Source: Pengzhenrongella frigida
GTDB taxonomy: Bacteria; Actinomycetota; Actinomycetes; Actinomycetales; Cellulomonadaceae
Assembly: GCF_004168625.1 (NCBI RefSeq)
Contig: NZ_SDWW01000003.1
Location: forward strand, 1 to 64,000
DNA: 64,000 nt
Reading direction: 5' to 3'
The notes below the pieces were generated by a model that worked only from the letters and a program-made list of their open reading frames with translations, ran no database searches and was not told where the DNA came from. Positions 16,312 to 25,608 of the stretch are shown here, piece by piece. The first letter of the stretch is position 1. The number at the start of each line of letters is the position of its first letter. A program made the position numbers and the translations under genes.

Positions 16312-16833
16312 TCACGCCAGAGCGGCCCCCGCGGCGGGAAGGTGTTCGAAGATCAGGCTGGTCTCGGTCAGGGCGACCTCGGGCCGCGCGCTGAGCTGGT
16401 CGACCACGAAGGCCCGCAGCGTGGCCGTGTCGCGCACCGCGACGTGGAGCAGGAAGTCGTCGGCGCCCGCGACGAAGTACACGTCACGCACCTCCGGCCG
16501 GGCGGCGATCCCCTGGGCGAAGGCGGCCAGCTCGCCGCGTGCCCCTGACTGCATCCGGACCGCGATCATGGCTTGCAGCCCGCGGCCGAGGGCTTCCGGG
16601 TCGATCTCGGCGTGGAACCCCCGGATGATCCCCGCCTCCCGCATGGCACGCACCCGGCCCAGGCACGTCGAGGCCGCGACCCCGACGGCGGCCGCGAGGG
16701 CGTTGTTCGGGACCCGGGCATCCCGCTCGAGGATCCGCAGGATCCGCCGGTCGGTCTCATCGAGAACTGGCCGCCGAACATCTGGCGGTGCAGCGCGGCG
16801 ACCGGGCACCGTCGCCGAAGATTCAGTAACCAT
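16312..16833 (-). CDS. Lrp/AsnC-family regulator (AldR-like)
   Basis: A 173-residue feast/famine regulator. The winged HTH is at residues ~24-75 (DETDRRILRILERDARVPNNALAAAVGV, STCLGRVRAMREAGIIRGF) and the RAM effector domain at ~85-165. It is divergent from alanine dehydrogenase, the arrangement seen for aldR-ald in mycobacteria, where AldR responds to alanine. The start ATG 16833 is preceded at 6 nt by TAGCAT with no Shine-Dalgarno, so it is probably leaderless. One palindromic operator lies in its 5' codons and a second overlaps its -10, pointing to autoregulation. Confidence 0.87.
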   Translation of the reverse strand: MVTESSATVPGRRAAPPDVRRPVLDETDRRILRILERDARVPNNALAAAVGVAASTCLGRVRAMREAGIIRGFHAEIDPEALGRGLQAMIAVRMQSGARGELAAFAQGIAARPEVRDVYFVAGADDFLLHVAVRDTATLRAFVVDQLSARPEVALTETSLIFEHLPAAGAALA

Positions 16834-16858
16834 ATCGCGATGCTACCGAAGATTCGGT
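16814..16858. promoter_or_regulatory. Paired palindromic operators in the lrp-ald control region
   Basis: ACCGAA-GA-TTCGGT (16845-16858) is a perfect inverted repeat with a 2-bp centre. GCCGAA-GA-TTCAGT (16814-16827) is an imperfect copy. Their centres are 31 bp apart, about three helical turns, so a multimeric Lrp-type protein could bind both on one DNA face. The regulator's -10 (16840-16845, minus strand) lies between them, and TTGACG at 16858-16863 abuts the right-hand copy as a possible ald -35. Confidence 0.7.
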
Positions 16859-16973
16859 TGACGAAACAGAACAGAAACACATGAAGTTCACCATTGTGAT
16901 CTGGGGCACGTAAGAATTGAACACGCCACAGTCGATCGACCGTGGGAAGCGTGCACTGCCCTGGAGCCACATC

Positions 16974-18089
16974 ATGCGCATCGGTGTCCCGACGGAGATC
17001 AAGAACCACGAGTACCGCGTCGCCATCACGCCGGCAGGCGTGCACCAGCTCGTCGCTGCCGGGCACGAGGTGCTGGTCCAACGCGGAGCGGGACTCGGCT
17101 CCGCGATCGCGGACGAGGCCTACTCGGGTGCGGGTGCGGCCCTGCTCGACACGGCCGCCGAGGTCTGGGGCGCGGCGGAGCTCGTCTGCAAGGTGAAGGA
17201 GCCGATCGCCGCCGAGTACCCGTTCCTGCGCGAGGACCTGGTCCTGTTCACCTACCTGCACCTCGCGGCGGACCGTGCCGGAGCGGATGCGCTGCTCGAC
17301 GCGGGCACGACGTCGATCGCCTACGAGACCGTGCGGCTGCCGGACGGGTCGCTGCCGTTGCTGGCCCCGATGAGCGAGGTCGCCGGGCGGCTCTCGATCC
17401 AGGTCGGCGCGTACCACCTGATGAAGAGCGAGGGCGGTCTCGGGATCCTGCTCGGCGGGGTCCCCGGCGTCGCGCCGGCGAAGGTGGTGATCATCGGCGG
17501 CGGCGTGGCCGGGCAGCATGCGGCGGAGATCGCGCTCGGGATGCGGGCCGACGTGACCGTGCTCGACGTGTCGCTGCCGCGGCTGCGGGAGCTCGACCGC
17601 GCCTTCGGCGGCCAGGTACGCACCCTGGCCTCCAGCGCGTACACGCTCGAGCAGGAGGTCACCGGCGCGGACCTCGTCATCGGGGCGGTGCTCGTGCCCG
17701 GTGCCCGCGCACCCCACCTCGTCACCGATGTGCTCGTCGCCGGGATGCGGCCCGGGTCGGTGCTCGTGGACATCGCCGTGGACCAGGGGGGCTGCTTCGA
17801 GTCCACCCACGCGACCACGCACGACGACCCGACGTTCCTGGTGCACGGCTCCGTCTTCTACTGCGTCGCCAACATGCCGGGTGCGGTCCCGGTCACCTCG
17901 ACGCGCGCGCTCACCAACGCGACCCTGCCGTACCTCACGGCCCTCGCCGACCGCGGCTGGCGCGAGGCCGCGGGCGCCGACCGGGCGCTCGCGGCCGGCC
18001 TGACCACGCACGCGGGCGCGCTGTACAACGAGGCGGTCGGCGAGTCGCTCGGCTACGCGGTGAAGGACGTCGCTGCCGCGCTCGCCTGA
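16974..18089 (+). CDS. ald: Alanine dehydrogenase
   Basis: A 371-residue NAD-dependent L-alanine dehydrogenase, converting alanine to pyruvate and ammonium reversibly. Family marks are [17 protein letters not shown] at the N-terminus (catalytic Arg15 and the nearby Lys), the substrate-loop KVKEP, catalytic His in YLHLA, the dinucleotide fold [17 protein letters not shown], and DQGGCFE. GGAG lies 8-11 nt before ATG 16974. It is divergent from the Lrp-type regulator with shared operators, so expression probably follows alanine availability, and in relatives also low oxygen. Confidence 0.95.
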   Translation: MRIGVPTEIKNHEYRVAITPAGVHQLVAAGHEVLVQRGAGLGSAIADEAYSGAGAALLDTAAEVWGAAELVCKVKEPIAAEYPFLREDLVLFTYLHLAADRAGADALLDAGTTSIAYETVRLPDGSLPLLAPMSEVAGRLSIQVGAYHLMKSEGGLGILLGGVPGVAPAKVVIIGGGVAGQHAAEIALGMRADVTVLDVSLPRLRELDRAFGGQVRTLASSAYTLEQEVTGADLVIGAVLVPGARAPHLVTDVLVAGMRPGSVLVDIAVDQGGCFESTHATTHDDPTFLVHGSVFYCVANMPGAVPVTSTRALTNATLPYLTALADRGWREAAGADRALAAGLTTHAGALYNEAVGESLGYAVKDVAAALA

Positions 18090-18149
18090 GCGGCCGTCGA
18101 CGGCGCTCGCGTGAGCGGCCAGAGCCTGGCGCGGGCATACGGTGTCCGC

Positions 18150-19481
18150 ATGCCTCTCCGTGCACCTGAGCCCGCCATCACCGCCGAGGACGAGGTCGTG
18201 GGGCTGTGTCGCGACCTGCTGCGGATCGACTCGTCGAACTTCGGGGACGGGTCCGGACCCGGCGAACGTGCCGCGGCCGAGTACGTGATGGCCTCGCTCA
18301 CGGAGGTCGGGCTCGATCCGGAGTACTACGAGTCGGCGCCCGGCCGGGCCAACGTCGTGGTGCGACTCCCCGGCGAGGACCCGACCCTGGGCGCGCTCGT
18401 GCTCCACGGGCACCTCGACGTGGTCCCGGCCCAGGCCAGCGACTGGCAGGTCGACCCGTTCGGGGGAGAGGAGCGCGACGGCCTGCTGTGGGGACGCGGC
18501 GCGGTCGACATGAAGGACATGGACGCGATGATCCTCGCGGTCGTGCGGCAGATGGCGCGGGACGGTCGGCGCCCCGCGCGGGACGTCGTCGTCGCCATGT
18601 TCGCCGATGAGGAGGCGGGTGGCGCCTTCGGGGCGCGGTGGTCCGTCGACCACCGTCCCGACCTGTTCGAGGGCGCGACGGAGGCGATCAGCGAGGTCGG
18701 CGGCTTCTCGGTCGAGATCGACGGCAAGCGCGCGTATCTGCTGCAGACCGCGGAGAAGGGCCTCGCCTGGCTGCGGCTCATCGCCGACGGCAGGGCGGGT
18801 CACGGCAGCCAGGTGAACCCCGACAACGCGGTCACCCATCTCGCGGCCGCCGTCGCGCGGATCGGGCTGCACGACTGGCCGCTCACCCTGACCCCGACCG
18901 TGCGACGGCTCCTCACCGGCGTCGCGGACCTCACCGGGACCCGGTTCGACGAGGACGACCCGGCGGGGATCGACCGGCTCGTCGCGGCGCTCGGGCCGGC
19001 GGCGCGGTTCGTGGGTGCGACGATCCGCACCACCGCCGCCCCCACCCAGCTCGCCGCGGGGTACAAGGCCAACGTGATCCCCGGTCGCGCCGAGGCGACG
19101 ATCGATGTGCGGTACCCGCCCGGCCACGGCGACGAGACGTTCGCCACGCTCGCGGAGCTCGCCGGTGAGCACGTGCGCTTCGAGCGCGTCCACCAGGACA
19201 TCGCGCTCGAGGTCCCGTTCGAGGGAGACCTGGTCGACGCGATGGTGGCGGCCCTGCGGGCGGAGGACCCGGGGGTGGCGGTGCTGCCCTACACGCTGTC
19301 CGCCGGGACCGACAACAAGTCCCTGTCGCGGCTCGGGATCACCGGCTACGGCTTCGTGCCGCTGCTGCTGCCCGCCGACCTGGACTTCCCGGGGATGTTC
19401 CACGGCGTCGACGAGCGGGTCCCCACGGACTCGCTGAAGTTCGGGGTCCGCGTCCTGGACCGCCTGCTCGGAACCTGCTGA
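18150..19481 (+). CDS. M20/M25/M40 family metallopeptidase
   Basis: A 443-residue M20 family dipeptidase or acetylornithine deacetylase-like enzyme. Metal and catalytic residues appear in LHGHLDVVP, the bridging Asp in GRGAVDMKD, and ADEEAGG. The dimerisation domain follows ([18 protein letters not shown]) and a late Asp/His region closes the site. Members remove N-terminal or acyl groups from peptides or amino acids; the substrate is unclear. TACGGT ends 6 nt before ATG 18150 and no Shine-Dalgarno is present, so a leaderless start there is preferred over the in-frame GTG at 18111. Confidence 0.88.
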   Translation: MPLRAPEPAITAEDEVVGLCRDLLRIDSSNFGDGSGPGERAAAEYVMASLTEVGLDPEYYESAPGRANVVVRLPGEDPTLGALVLHGHLDVVPAQASDWQVDPFGGEERDGLLWGRGAVDMKDMDAMILAVVRQMARDGRRPARDVVVAMFADEEAGGAFGARWSVDHRPDLFEGATEAISEVGGFSVEIDGKRAYLLQTAEKGLAWLRLIADGRAGHGSQVNPDNAVTHLAAAVARIGLHDWPLTLTPTVRRLLTGVADLTGTRFDEDDPAGIDRLVAALGPAARFVGATIRTTAAPTQLAAGYKANVIPGRAEATIDVRYPPGHGDETFATLAELAGEHVRFERVHQDIALEVPFEGDLVDAMVAALRAEDPGVAVLPYTLSAGTDNKSLSRLGITGYGFVPLLLPADLDFPGMFHGVDERVPTDSLKFGVRVLDRLLGTC

Positions 19482-19500
19482 CCGGTTCGGCTGCGCCGTC

Positions 19501-19541
19501 GGCGGGCTCCGGCTCCGGCGGGCTCTTGCTCCGGCGAGCCC
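19501..19541. repeat. 16-bp tandem repeat at the 3' end of the DUF5703 gene
   Basis: Two 16-bp units (ggcgggctc-type) and a 9-bp partial copy fill the gap between the M20 peptidase stop and the DUF5703 stop codon at 19542. Confidence 0.65.
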
Positions 19542-19805
19542 CTACTCGAACGCGTCGTCGAGCAGGCGGATGTCGAGGGTGCTTCGCACGCGGATGGCCT
19601 TGCGACGCAGCCACACCTTGCGCGCGCCGCCGGGGAACAGGCGGGTCCGAGCCAGCTCCCAGCGCCCGTACTCCGCCTCCTCGGTCAGCATCCGGCGCGC
19701 TTCGCCGCGACTCGTGCTCGGTGGCAACCGCACCATGCGGTACTCGTACTCGCCGCCCTGGGCCGCCCAATCATCGGCGGCCCGTCCTGTGACGCCCTTG
19801 TTCAT
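19542..19805 (-). CDS. DUF5703 family protein
   Basis: An 87-residue basic protein matching the small actinobacterial DUF5703 family (YEYRMVRLPPSTSRGEARR, EYGRWELARTRLFP, KVWLRRK). The function is unknown. It is soluble, with no membrane segment or signal. ATG 19805 gives the family-length N-terminus and has GGAG ~6 nt upstream; an in-frame upstream ATG at 19883 would overlap the promoter of the next gene. It is divergent from the acidic protein at 19906 and convergent with the M20 peptidase. Confidence 0.75.
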   Translation of the reverse strand: MNKGVTGRAADDWAAQGGEYEYRMVRLPPSTSRGEARRMLTEEAEYGRWELARTRLFPGGARKVWLRRKAIRVRSTLDIRLLDDAFE

Positions 19806-19905
19806 GAGCGCTCCATCCTGTGCGGTTCGGTGGCCTGAGCCCCACGTCGGTCGCCTGAAATGGCCGTCGGTGCCATTGTGCACGCAGCGGCGATACCGTC
19901 AGCGT

Positions 19906-20247
19906 ATGACTGTCGATCCGCGCGCCGCTTTGGACCGCCTCGTTGCCGCCCTCGAGGCCCACTTTCACGCGATCTCCTCGCGTCGCAGCGAGGATGATCC
20001 CGCCGTCGATGACGCCTACGACGTTCTCGCGGATGCCTTCGAGGTCTACGACGACGCCTTGAGCGGCGTCTACGGGGAGAGCACCCCGTTCGACCTCGCG
20101 GACGACGACGAGGAGGACGACGAGGACGACGTCGCCGATCTCGACGACGAGGACCGCGTCCCCGACGAGGCCTTCGTCGACGACTACGACGTCCTGTCCG
20201 ACGACGCCGTCGGCGACCGTTCGGAAGGGGCGCGCGCGCAGCAGTAG
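19906..20247 (+). CDS. Small highly acidic protein of unknown function
   Basis: A 113-residue protein that I do not recognise as a characterised family. Residues 1-50 look helical (AALDRLVAALEAHFHAI, AYDVLADAFEVYDDAL), followed by a long run of Asp/Glu (residues ~65-100) and a short polar tail. The predicted pI is very low. TACCGT ends exactly 6 nt before ATG 19906, a leaderless pattern that supports it as a real gene, as does strong third-position GC. Acidic tails of this type often bind basic or nucleic-acid-binding proteins, but that is only a guess. Confidence 0.65.
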   Translation: MTVDPRAALDRLVAALEAHFHAISSRRSEDDPAVDDAYDVLADAFEVYDDALSGVYGESTPFDLADDDEEDDEDDVADLDDEDRVPDEAFVDDYDVLSDDAVGDRSEGARAQQ

Positions 20248-20299
20248 TCCTGCGCGGTCCGGCGCCGGTGCACCTGTCGAGCCGGTCGCACCTGGCGAG

Positions 20300-21262
20300 T
20301 CAGCGGCGCTCGGGGTAGCCCACCTCGGGCGCGCTGACCTCGTCGAGCGCGTGCAGGATCTCCGGCGGCAGCTCGAGCCCGTCGGCGGCGAGCGATCCGC
20401 GGAGCTGGGCCGCCGTGCGTGCGCCGACGATCGCGCAGCTCACCTCCGTCCGGGCCTGCAGCCAGGCGAGCGCGACCTCGAGCGGGGACCGCCCGAGCCC
20501 CTGGGCCGCCGTCGCGACCGCCTCGACGACGGCGAGCGAGTCGGCGCCGAGGTAGGGCTCGACGAACCCGGCCAGGTGGGGGGAAGCCGCTCGGGAGTCC
20601 GCCGGGATCGTGCGACGGTACTTGCCCGTCAGCACCCCGCGCCCGAGCGGAGACCAGGCGAGGACCCCCACCCCGAGGTCGGCTGCCGCAGGCAGGACCT
20701 CGCGCTCGATCCCGCGCTGCAGGAGCGAGTACTCGACCTCGACCGCCGCGAGGGTGATCTCGTCGCCGAGCAGGGTCGCGGCCCGTGCGGTCTGCCACCC
20801 GGGGTGGTTGGACAGCCCGACGTACCGCGCCCGCCCGCTCGTGACCGCGTAGCGCATGGCGGAGACGGTCTCGGCCAGCGGGGTGCGCGGGTCGGGGGTC
20901 TGCACCAGCCACAGGTCGACGTGGTCGGTGCGCAGCCGCGCCAGGGACCCGTCGAGGGAGTCGAGGAGCGCGCCCCGCGAGGCATCGACGACGCCGCCGT
21001 TCGCGGTGCGACGTACGCCGCCCTTGGTGCAGAGCACCACCTCGTTGCGGGGCACGATTGTGCCGAGCAGCGAGCCGATGAGCTCCTCCGAGGCGCCGTC
21101 GGCATACGACGCCGCGGTGTCGAGCAGCGTCCCGCCGGCGTCGACGAAGTCACGCAGCTGCTCCGCCGCCTCGTGCTCGTCGGTGTCGCGACTCCAGGTC
21201 ATCGTGCCGAGTCCGAGGTGGGAGACCCGAAGACCTGACCGCCCGAGCTGCCGCTGTTCCAT
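20300..21262 (-). CDS. Aldo/keto reductase
   Basis: A 320-residue TIM-barrel NADPH-dependent oxidoreductase of the AKR superfamily. Visible are the Asp and Tyr of the active site ([11 protein letters not shown]), Lys in LCTKGG, and the NADPH-binding [12 protein letters not shown] and [10 protein letters not shown] segments. The position that is usually His after the DLW strand reads Gln (DLWLVQTPD), a departure from the canonical tetrad. It belongs to the YajO/voltage-channel-beta-like branch. TAGGTT ends 6 nt before ATG 21262, so it is probably leaderless. The substrate is unknown. Confidence 0.88.
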   Translation of the reverse strand: MEQRQLGRSGLRVSHLGLGTMTWSRDTDEHEAAEQLRDFVDAGGTLLDTAASYADGASEELIGSLLGTIVPRNEVVLCTKGGVRRTANGGVVDASRGALLDSLDGSLARLRTDHVDLWLVQTPDPRTPLAETVSAMRYAVTSGRARYVGLSNHPGWQTARAATLLGDEITLAAVEVEYSLLQRGIEREVLPAAADLGVGVLAWSPLGRGVLTGKYRRTIPADSRAASPHLAGFVEPYLGADSLAVVEAVATAAQGLGRSPLEVALAWLQARTEVSCAIVGARTAAQLRGSLAADGLELPPEILHALDEVSAPEVGYPERR

Positions 21263-21352
21263 GGCGTGAACCTACCCGCCCGCGCGTCCCTGGTCGGGGA
21301 GGGGCCACGGGCGTCGGTAACCTGTCGCCCCATGGACGTCGTGGAGGCTGGG

Positions 21353-22219
21353 ATGAGTGCGTGGGTGGCGATCGTGCTCGGGCTGGTGCAGGGGCTCACG
21401 GAGTTCTTGCCCGTGTCCTCGAGCGCGCACCTGCGCATCGTGGGCGAGCTGCTCGGGGTGGGCGACCCTGGGGCGGCGTTCACCGCGATCACGCAGATCG
21501 GCACCGAGTCCGCCGTCGTGCTCTACTTCCGGCGCGACATCGCGCGGATCTGTGTCGCGTGGTGGCAGGCCGTCAGCGGCGCGCACGGCACCGACCGCGC
21601 GTCCCGCCTGGGGGCGCACGACCAGAACGCCCGGATGGGCTGGTACATCGGGCTCGGCAGCCTGCCGATCGTCGTGCTCGGGCTCGCCTTCCAGGACACC
21701 ATCGAGAGCAGCTTTCGCAACCTGTACCTGATCGCGTTCACGCTGGCGGCGTTCGCCCTGGTGCTCGGCTGGGCGGACCGCCGCGCCAGCCTGACGCGGA
21801 CCCTCGACGAGCTCTCCCCGCGCCACGCCGTCTACTTCGGCTTCGCGCAGGCGCTCGCCCTCATCCCCGGCGTCTCGCGCTCGGGGGGAACGATCACGGC
21901 CGGCCTGCTGATGGGGTACACCCGTGAGGCGGCGGCGCGGTACTCGTTCCTGCTGGCGATCCCGGCGGTGCTCGGCTCGGGACTCTTCCAGCTCGCGAAG
22001 AGCCTGGACGAGTTCGGCACCCCGGGGACCCCGAGCCTGGGCGCGACCCTGATCGCGACGCTCGTCGCCTTCGTCGTCGGCTACGTGGTGATCATCGCGT
22101 TCCTGAAGATCGTCTCGACCTACAGCTACCGGCCGTTCGTCATCTATCGGCTCGTGCTCGCGGCGTTGGTGCTCCTGCTGCTCGCGACCGGCGCCCTCGA
22201 CGCGCTGCCGACCACCTGA
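21353..22219 (+). CDS. uppP: Undecaprenyl-diphosphate phosphatase
   Basis: A 288-residue integral membrane enzyme (BacA/UppP) that dephosphorylates undecaprenyl diphosphate to recycle the lipid carrier of peptidoglycan synthesis. Diagnostic motifs are [14 protein letters not shown] near the N-terminus and PGVSRSGGT mid-protein, with about eight membrane helices. ATG 21353 gives the family N-terminus and has GGAGG 5 nt upstream. A TAACCT hexamer at 21318-21323 would give a short leader containing that site. ATG 21332 is a possible longer start. Confidence 0.94.
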   Translation: MSAWVAIVLGLVQGLTEFLPVSSSAHLRIVGELLGVGDPGAAFTAITQIGTESAVVLYFRRDIARICVAWWQAVSGAHGTDRASRLGAHDQNARMGWYIGLGSLPIVVLGLAFQDTIESSFRNLYLIAFTLAAFALVLGWADRRASLTRTLDELSPRHAVYFGFAQALALIPGVSRSGGTITAGLLMGYTREAAARYSFLLAIPAVLGSGLFQLAKSLDEFGTPGTPSLGATLIATLVAFVVGYVVIIAFLKIVSTYSYRPFVIYRLVLAALVLLLLATGALDALPTT

Positions 22220-22252
22220 GGGCTTGACGACCCGACAGCCGAAGGCCCCGAC

Positions 22253-22282
22253 AGCAGTGGCTGCAGCAGCAGTGGCTACAGC
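22253..22282. repeat. 15-bp tandem repeat spanning the corA stop codon
   Basis: Two 15-bp units (agcagtggctRcagc). The second contains the CTA that is the TAG stop of the leftward corA gene (22276-22278). The first copy reads CTG at that place. Confidence 0.7.
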
Positions 22283-23301
22283 CAGCCCGACCGCTTGAAC
22301 ACGTTGAAGAGCACGACGCACGAGCCGACCATCGCGAGGATCACTCCCGGGTAGCCGAGCGACCAGGAGAGCTCGGGCATGTGCTGGAAGTTCATGCCGT
22401 ACACGCTGGCCACCAGCGTGGGCACGACGGCGATCGCGGCCCACGCGGAGATCTTGCGGACGTCCTCGTTCTGGCGCACGGACACCTGCGACAGGTAGGC
22501 CGAGAGCATGTCTCCGAGCAGCCGGTCGTGCCCCTCCAGCCGCCGGTCCAGCCGGTCGGCCGCCTTCTCCAGCCGGTGGAGCCACGGCTGCGCCCGACCG
22601 CTGCCGTGCGCGTCCTCGTCGTCGGCCACGAGCTCCGGGAGCTCGGCGCTGAACGGGACGAGGGCGCGACGCGCCTCGGCGATCTCGCGCTTGAGCCGGT
22701 AGATCCGCTGGACCGGGCTGGCGCCCTCGGGTGAGAACGTGGCCCGTTCGGTGTCCGCGACGGCCTCGCCGAGGGCGATCTCGACCTCGCTGGTCGCGCT
22801 GACCAGGCTGAGCAGCAGGACGGCGAGCACCTGGCGAGCCCCCGCCTCGGGCGCGAGGTCGGTCGCACCCAGGCGTTCGACGGCGGCTGCCTCGGTGCCC
22901 GCATCGCCGTGCTCGACCGTGAGGATCACCTCCCCGGCCACCACCATGGTGAGAGTCCCGGTCTGCACGTCCTGGGTCTGCTCGACATAGCTCAGGGTCG
23001 GGCTGGACAGGAACAGGCCGCCGCCGGGAAGGCGCTCGAGGTGCGGTCGCGGGGCCTGTCCGACCCTGCCCCGCTGGTCCGCACGTTGCACGGCGCCCAG
23101 CGGCACGCCGAACCGCTGCGCGACGGACTCGAGCTGCTCCGGGTTCCCGAGGCTGACCCAGACGGGCGCGGGGTCGGACCCGTCATGACCGGTGACCGCT
23201 GCGTCGAGCGTCGTCGGCACCCACGTCCCATGGTGGTCCACCAGGACCCGGCTGACATCGACTGGACCGCTCTGGGCGGTGAGGTGGCTCACGGTTGCCA
23301 T
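22276..23301 (-). CDS. corA: CorA-family magnesium/divalent cation transporter
   Basis: A 341-residue CorA. It has a large N-terminal cytoplasmic domain, a long helix through ~200-270 and two C-terminal membrane helices with the ion-selectivity motif GMN at ~302-304 (YGMNFQHMPELSW) followed by LGYPGVILAMVGSCVVLFNVFKR. It forms pentameric channels for Mg2+ or Co2+ uptake. The N-terminal third is diverged from the classic CorA. It is divergent from mshC and convergent with uppP. Confidence 0.9.
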   Translation of the reverse strand: MATVSHLTAQSGPVDVSRVLVDHHGTWVPTTLDAAVTGHDGSDPAPVWVSLGNPEQLESVAQRFGVPLGAVQRADQRGRVGQAPRPHLERLPGGGLFLSSPTLSYVEQTQDVQTGTLTMVVAGEVILTVEHGDAGTEAAAVERLGATDLAPEAGARQVLAVLLLSLVSATSEVEIALGEAVADTERATFSPEGASPVQRIYRLKREIAEARRALVPFSAELPELVADDEDAHGSGRAQPWLHRLEKAADRLDRRLEGHDRLLGDMLSAYLSQVSVRQNEDVRKISAWAAIAVVPTLVASVYGMNFQHMPELSWSLGYPGVILAMVGSCVVLFNVFKRSGWL

Positions 23302-23344
23302 TGTTGCGCGCTGAGCCGATGGGAGCGCCGGTTACGCTTTCGGG

Positions 23345-24631
23345 GTGCATACCTGGCCTGCCCCGCAGATCCCTCAGCTTCCCGGGACGGGTCCGGAGAT
23401 CCGGGTGCGAGACACCTCCTCGGGCGAGCTCGTCGTGGCGGCCACCGGCCCGACGGCGACGATGTTCGTGTGCGGCATCACCCCGTACGACGCCACGCAC
23501 CTCGGCCACGCCGCGACGTACATCGCCTTTGACCTGCTGCTGCGCGCCTGGCGGGACGCCGGCCACGCGGTCCGGTACGCCTCGAACGTGACCGACGTCG
23601 ACGATCCCCTCCTCGAGCGGGCCACCGCCACCGGCGTCGACTGGCGCGACCTCGCCGCCGACCAGACCGCCCTGTTCACGCAGGACATGACCGCGCTCGG
23701 CGTCGTGCCGCCGGACGTGTTCGTCGGCGCGGTCGAGTCGATTCCCGACGTCGTGCTGGCCGTCGAGCAGATGCTCAGGCGGGGCTCCGCCTATCGCGTG
23801 CCGAACGAGCCCGGGGCCGGTGGCGCCGATCCGGAGCTCGGCGACGTCTACGCCGATCGGTCCGTGGACACGGAGTTCGGGTCGGTCGCGCGCCTCGACC
23901 GCGCCGAGATGCTCGCGGTGTTCGCCGAGCGCGGCGGAGACCCGGACCGGCCCGGCAAACGCGATCCGCTCGACTCGCTGCTGTGGCGGCGCGAGCGCCC
24001 CGGCGAGCCCGCCTGGGACGGCAGCACGCTCGGCACCGGCCGGCCGGGCTGGCACATCGAGTGCGCCGTCATCGCCCGCGACGGACTCGGTCTGCCGTTC
24101 GACGTCCAGGGTGGCGGGGTCGACCTGCGCTTCCCGCACCACGAGATGAGCACGTCGCACGCGCGCATGCTCGACGGCGGGCTGGGCTCGCGGTTCCACG
24201 TCCACGCCGGCATGGTCGGCCTGGACGGCGAGAAGATGAGCAAGTCCCGCGGCAACCTGGTGCTCGTCTCGCAGCTGCGGGCCGAGGGCAACGATCCGAT
24301 GGCGATCCGGCTCGCGATCCTCGCGCACCACTACGCCGGGGACTGGGAGTGGACGCCGGCCGACCTGGTCGCCGGCGCAGCCCGCCTCGAGCTCTGGCGC
24401 AGCGCGGTCTCCGGCAACGGCGGACCCGTCGCCGACGTGACGCTCGCCCAGATGCGATCGGCCCTGGCGGACGACCTCGATGCGCCGACGGCGATCGCGG
24501 CGGTGGACGCCTGGGCCGAGCTCGCGCTCGCCGGCGCCCCGGGCGGCTGGGATGTGACGGATCACGCCATCGACGGTGCTCCCGGAGTGATCGCCCGGGC
24601 CGTCAACGCCCTGCTCGGGGTGCGGCTCTGA
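23345..24631 (+). CDS. mshC: Cysteine:GlcN-Ins ligase (mycothiol synthesis)
   Basis: A 428-residue MshC, a cysteinyl-tRNA synthetase paralogue that joins L-cysteine to GlcN-inositol using ATP, the third enzymatic step of mycothiol synthesis. It has the [17 protein letters not shown] start of the family (zinc Cys and HIGH-type motif), [13 protein letters not shown], and the KMSKS loop [10 protein letters not shown] near residue 297. It lacks a tRNA-binding C-domain. TACGCT ends 6 nt before GTG 23345 with no Shine-Dalgarno (leaderless). The mshC-PAC2-HAD-RecB neighbourhood is conserved in Actinobacteria. Confidence 0.96.
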   Translation: MHTWPAPQIPQLPGTGPEIRVRDTSSGELVVAATGPTATMFVCGITPYDATHLGHAATYIAFDLLLRAWRDAGHAVRYASNVTDVDDPLLERATATGVDWRDLAADQTALFTQDMTALGVVPPDVFVGAVESIPDVVLAVEQMLRRGSAYRVPNEPGAGGADPELGDVYADRSVDTEFGSVARLDRAEMLAVFAERGGDPDRPGKRDPLDSLLWRRERPGEPAWDGSTLGTGRPGWHIECAVIARDGLGLPFDVQGGGVDLRFPHHEMSTSHARMLDGGLGSRFHVHAGMVGLDGEKMSKSRGNLVLVSQLRAEGNDPMAIRLAILAHHYAGDWEWTPADLVAGAARLELWRSAVSGNGGPVADVTLAQMRSALADDLDAPTAIAAVDAWAELALAGAPGGWDVTDHAIDGAPGVIARAVNALLGVRL

Positions 24632-24681
24632 GCGGTTCGGACTGCTAGCGGGCTCGGACTGCCAGCGGGCTCGGGCTGCTA
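24632..24681. repeat. 17-bp tandem repeat containing stop codons (PAC2 3' end)
   Basis: Units of 16, 17 and 17 bp fill the gap between mshC and the PAC2 gene. On the minus strand the first unit met contains the PAC2 stop TAG (24681-24679), the last contains another TAG, and the middle reads TGG. The stop-bearing segment has therefore been duplicated downstream. Confidence 0.8.
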
Positions 24682-25539
24682 GCCGCCGGTGCCCCGGTCA
24701 CGGCGGCGCAGGTAGCGCTCGAACTCGCGCGCGATCGCCTCGCCGCTGGCCTCGGGCAGCTCGGCGGTGTCCTTCGCCTCCTCGAGCTGACGGACGTAGT
24801 CCGCGATCTCGGCGTCCTCCGCAGCGAGCTCGTCGACGCCCTGCTGCCACGCGGCGGACTCGTCGGGCAGGTCGCCGAGCGGGACCGGCTCACCGAGCAG
24901 CTCCTCGATCCGGGCGAGCAGGGCCAACGTGGCCTTGGGGGAGGGCGCGTGCGCGACGTAGTGCGGCACCGCAGCCCACAGCGACAGCGCGCGGAGCCCG
25001 CGCTGGGCGGCCTCGTGCTGCAGGATCCCCACGATGCCGGTCGGGCCTTCGTAGGTGTTCGGCTCGATCCCGAGAACCTCCTGGACGTCCGGGTCCTCGG
25101 ACGTGGTCGTGACCGGGATGGGGCGCGTGTGCGGGACGTCCGCGAGCAGCGCACCCAGGGTGATCACCGATCGGACGCCCAGGTTCGCGGCGATCTCCAG
25201 CAGCTCCGCGCAGTACCGGCGCCAGCGCATCGACGGCTCGATGCCGTGCACGAGCACCACCGTGCGACCGGTCAGCGGTGTGGTCAGGATGGAGACGTGC
25301 GTCGTGGGCCAGGTGATCTCGCGCTGGCCGTTCGCTCCGGGGGCGACCGTCGGCCGGTTGACCTGGAAGTCGTGGTACTCCTCCGGGTCCAGCTTCTCGA
25401 TCTCTGCGGCTCCCCAGGCGTCGTCCAGAAGCTCGAGCGCCTGGCTCGCGGCGGACCCGGCATCGTTCCAGCCCTCGAAGGCGGCCAGCATCACCGCCTC
25501 GCGTTCGGGCAGGTCCAGTCCTGGTTCCAGCTCGGTCAT
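24679..25539 (-). CDS. PAC2 family protein
   Basis: A 286-residue PAC2 (proteasome assembly chaperone-like) family protein. Family segments are VMLAAFEGWNDAGSAASQALE, VLVHGIEPSMRWRRYC, ITLGALLADVPHTRP and GLRALSLWAAVPHYVAHAPSPKATL. Eukaryotic PAC2 helps assemble the 20S proteasome. Whether bacterial members do so is unknown, though actinobacterial ones coexist with proteasomes, as here 9 kb away. TAGGCT ends 6 nt before ATG 25539, a leaderless start. The C-terminus is acidic. Confidence 0.88.
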   Translation of the reverse strand: MTELEPGLDLPEREAVMLAAFEGWNDAGSAASQALELLDDAWGAAEIEKLDPEEYHDFQVNRPTVAPGANGQREITWPTTHVSILTTPLTGRTVVLVHGIEPSMRWRRYCAELLEIAANLGVRSVITLGALLADVPHTRPIPVTTTSEDPDVQEVLGIEPNTYEGPTGIVGILQHEAAQRGLRALSLWAAVPHYVAHAPSPKATLALLARIEELLGEPVPLGDLPDESAAWQQGVDELAAEDAEIADYVRQLEEAKDTAELPEASGEAIAREFERYLRRRDRGTGG

Positions 25540-25608
25540 CTGCCCAGCCTAGGGTGCACGTCCGCAGGCGACCCGGGAGCCGCGCGGTGGGGATCTAAGA
25601 TTGGCCGA

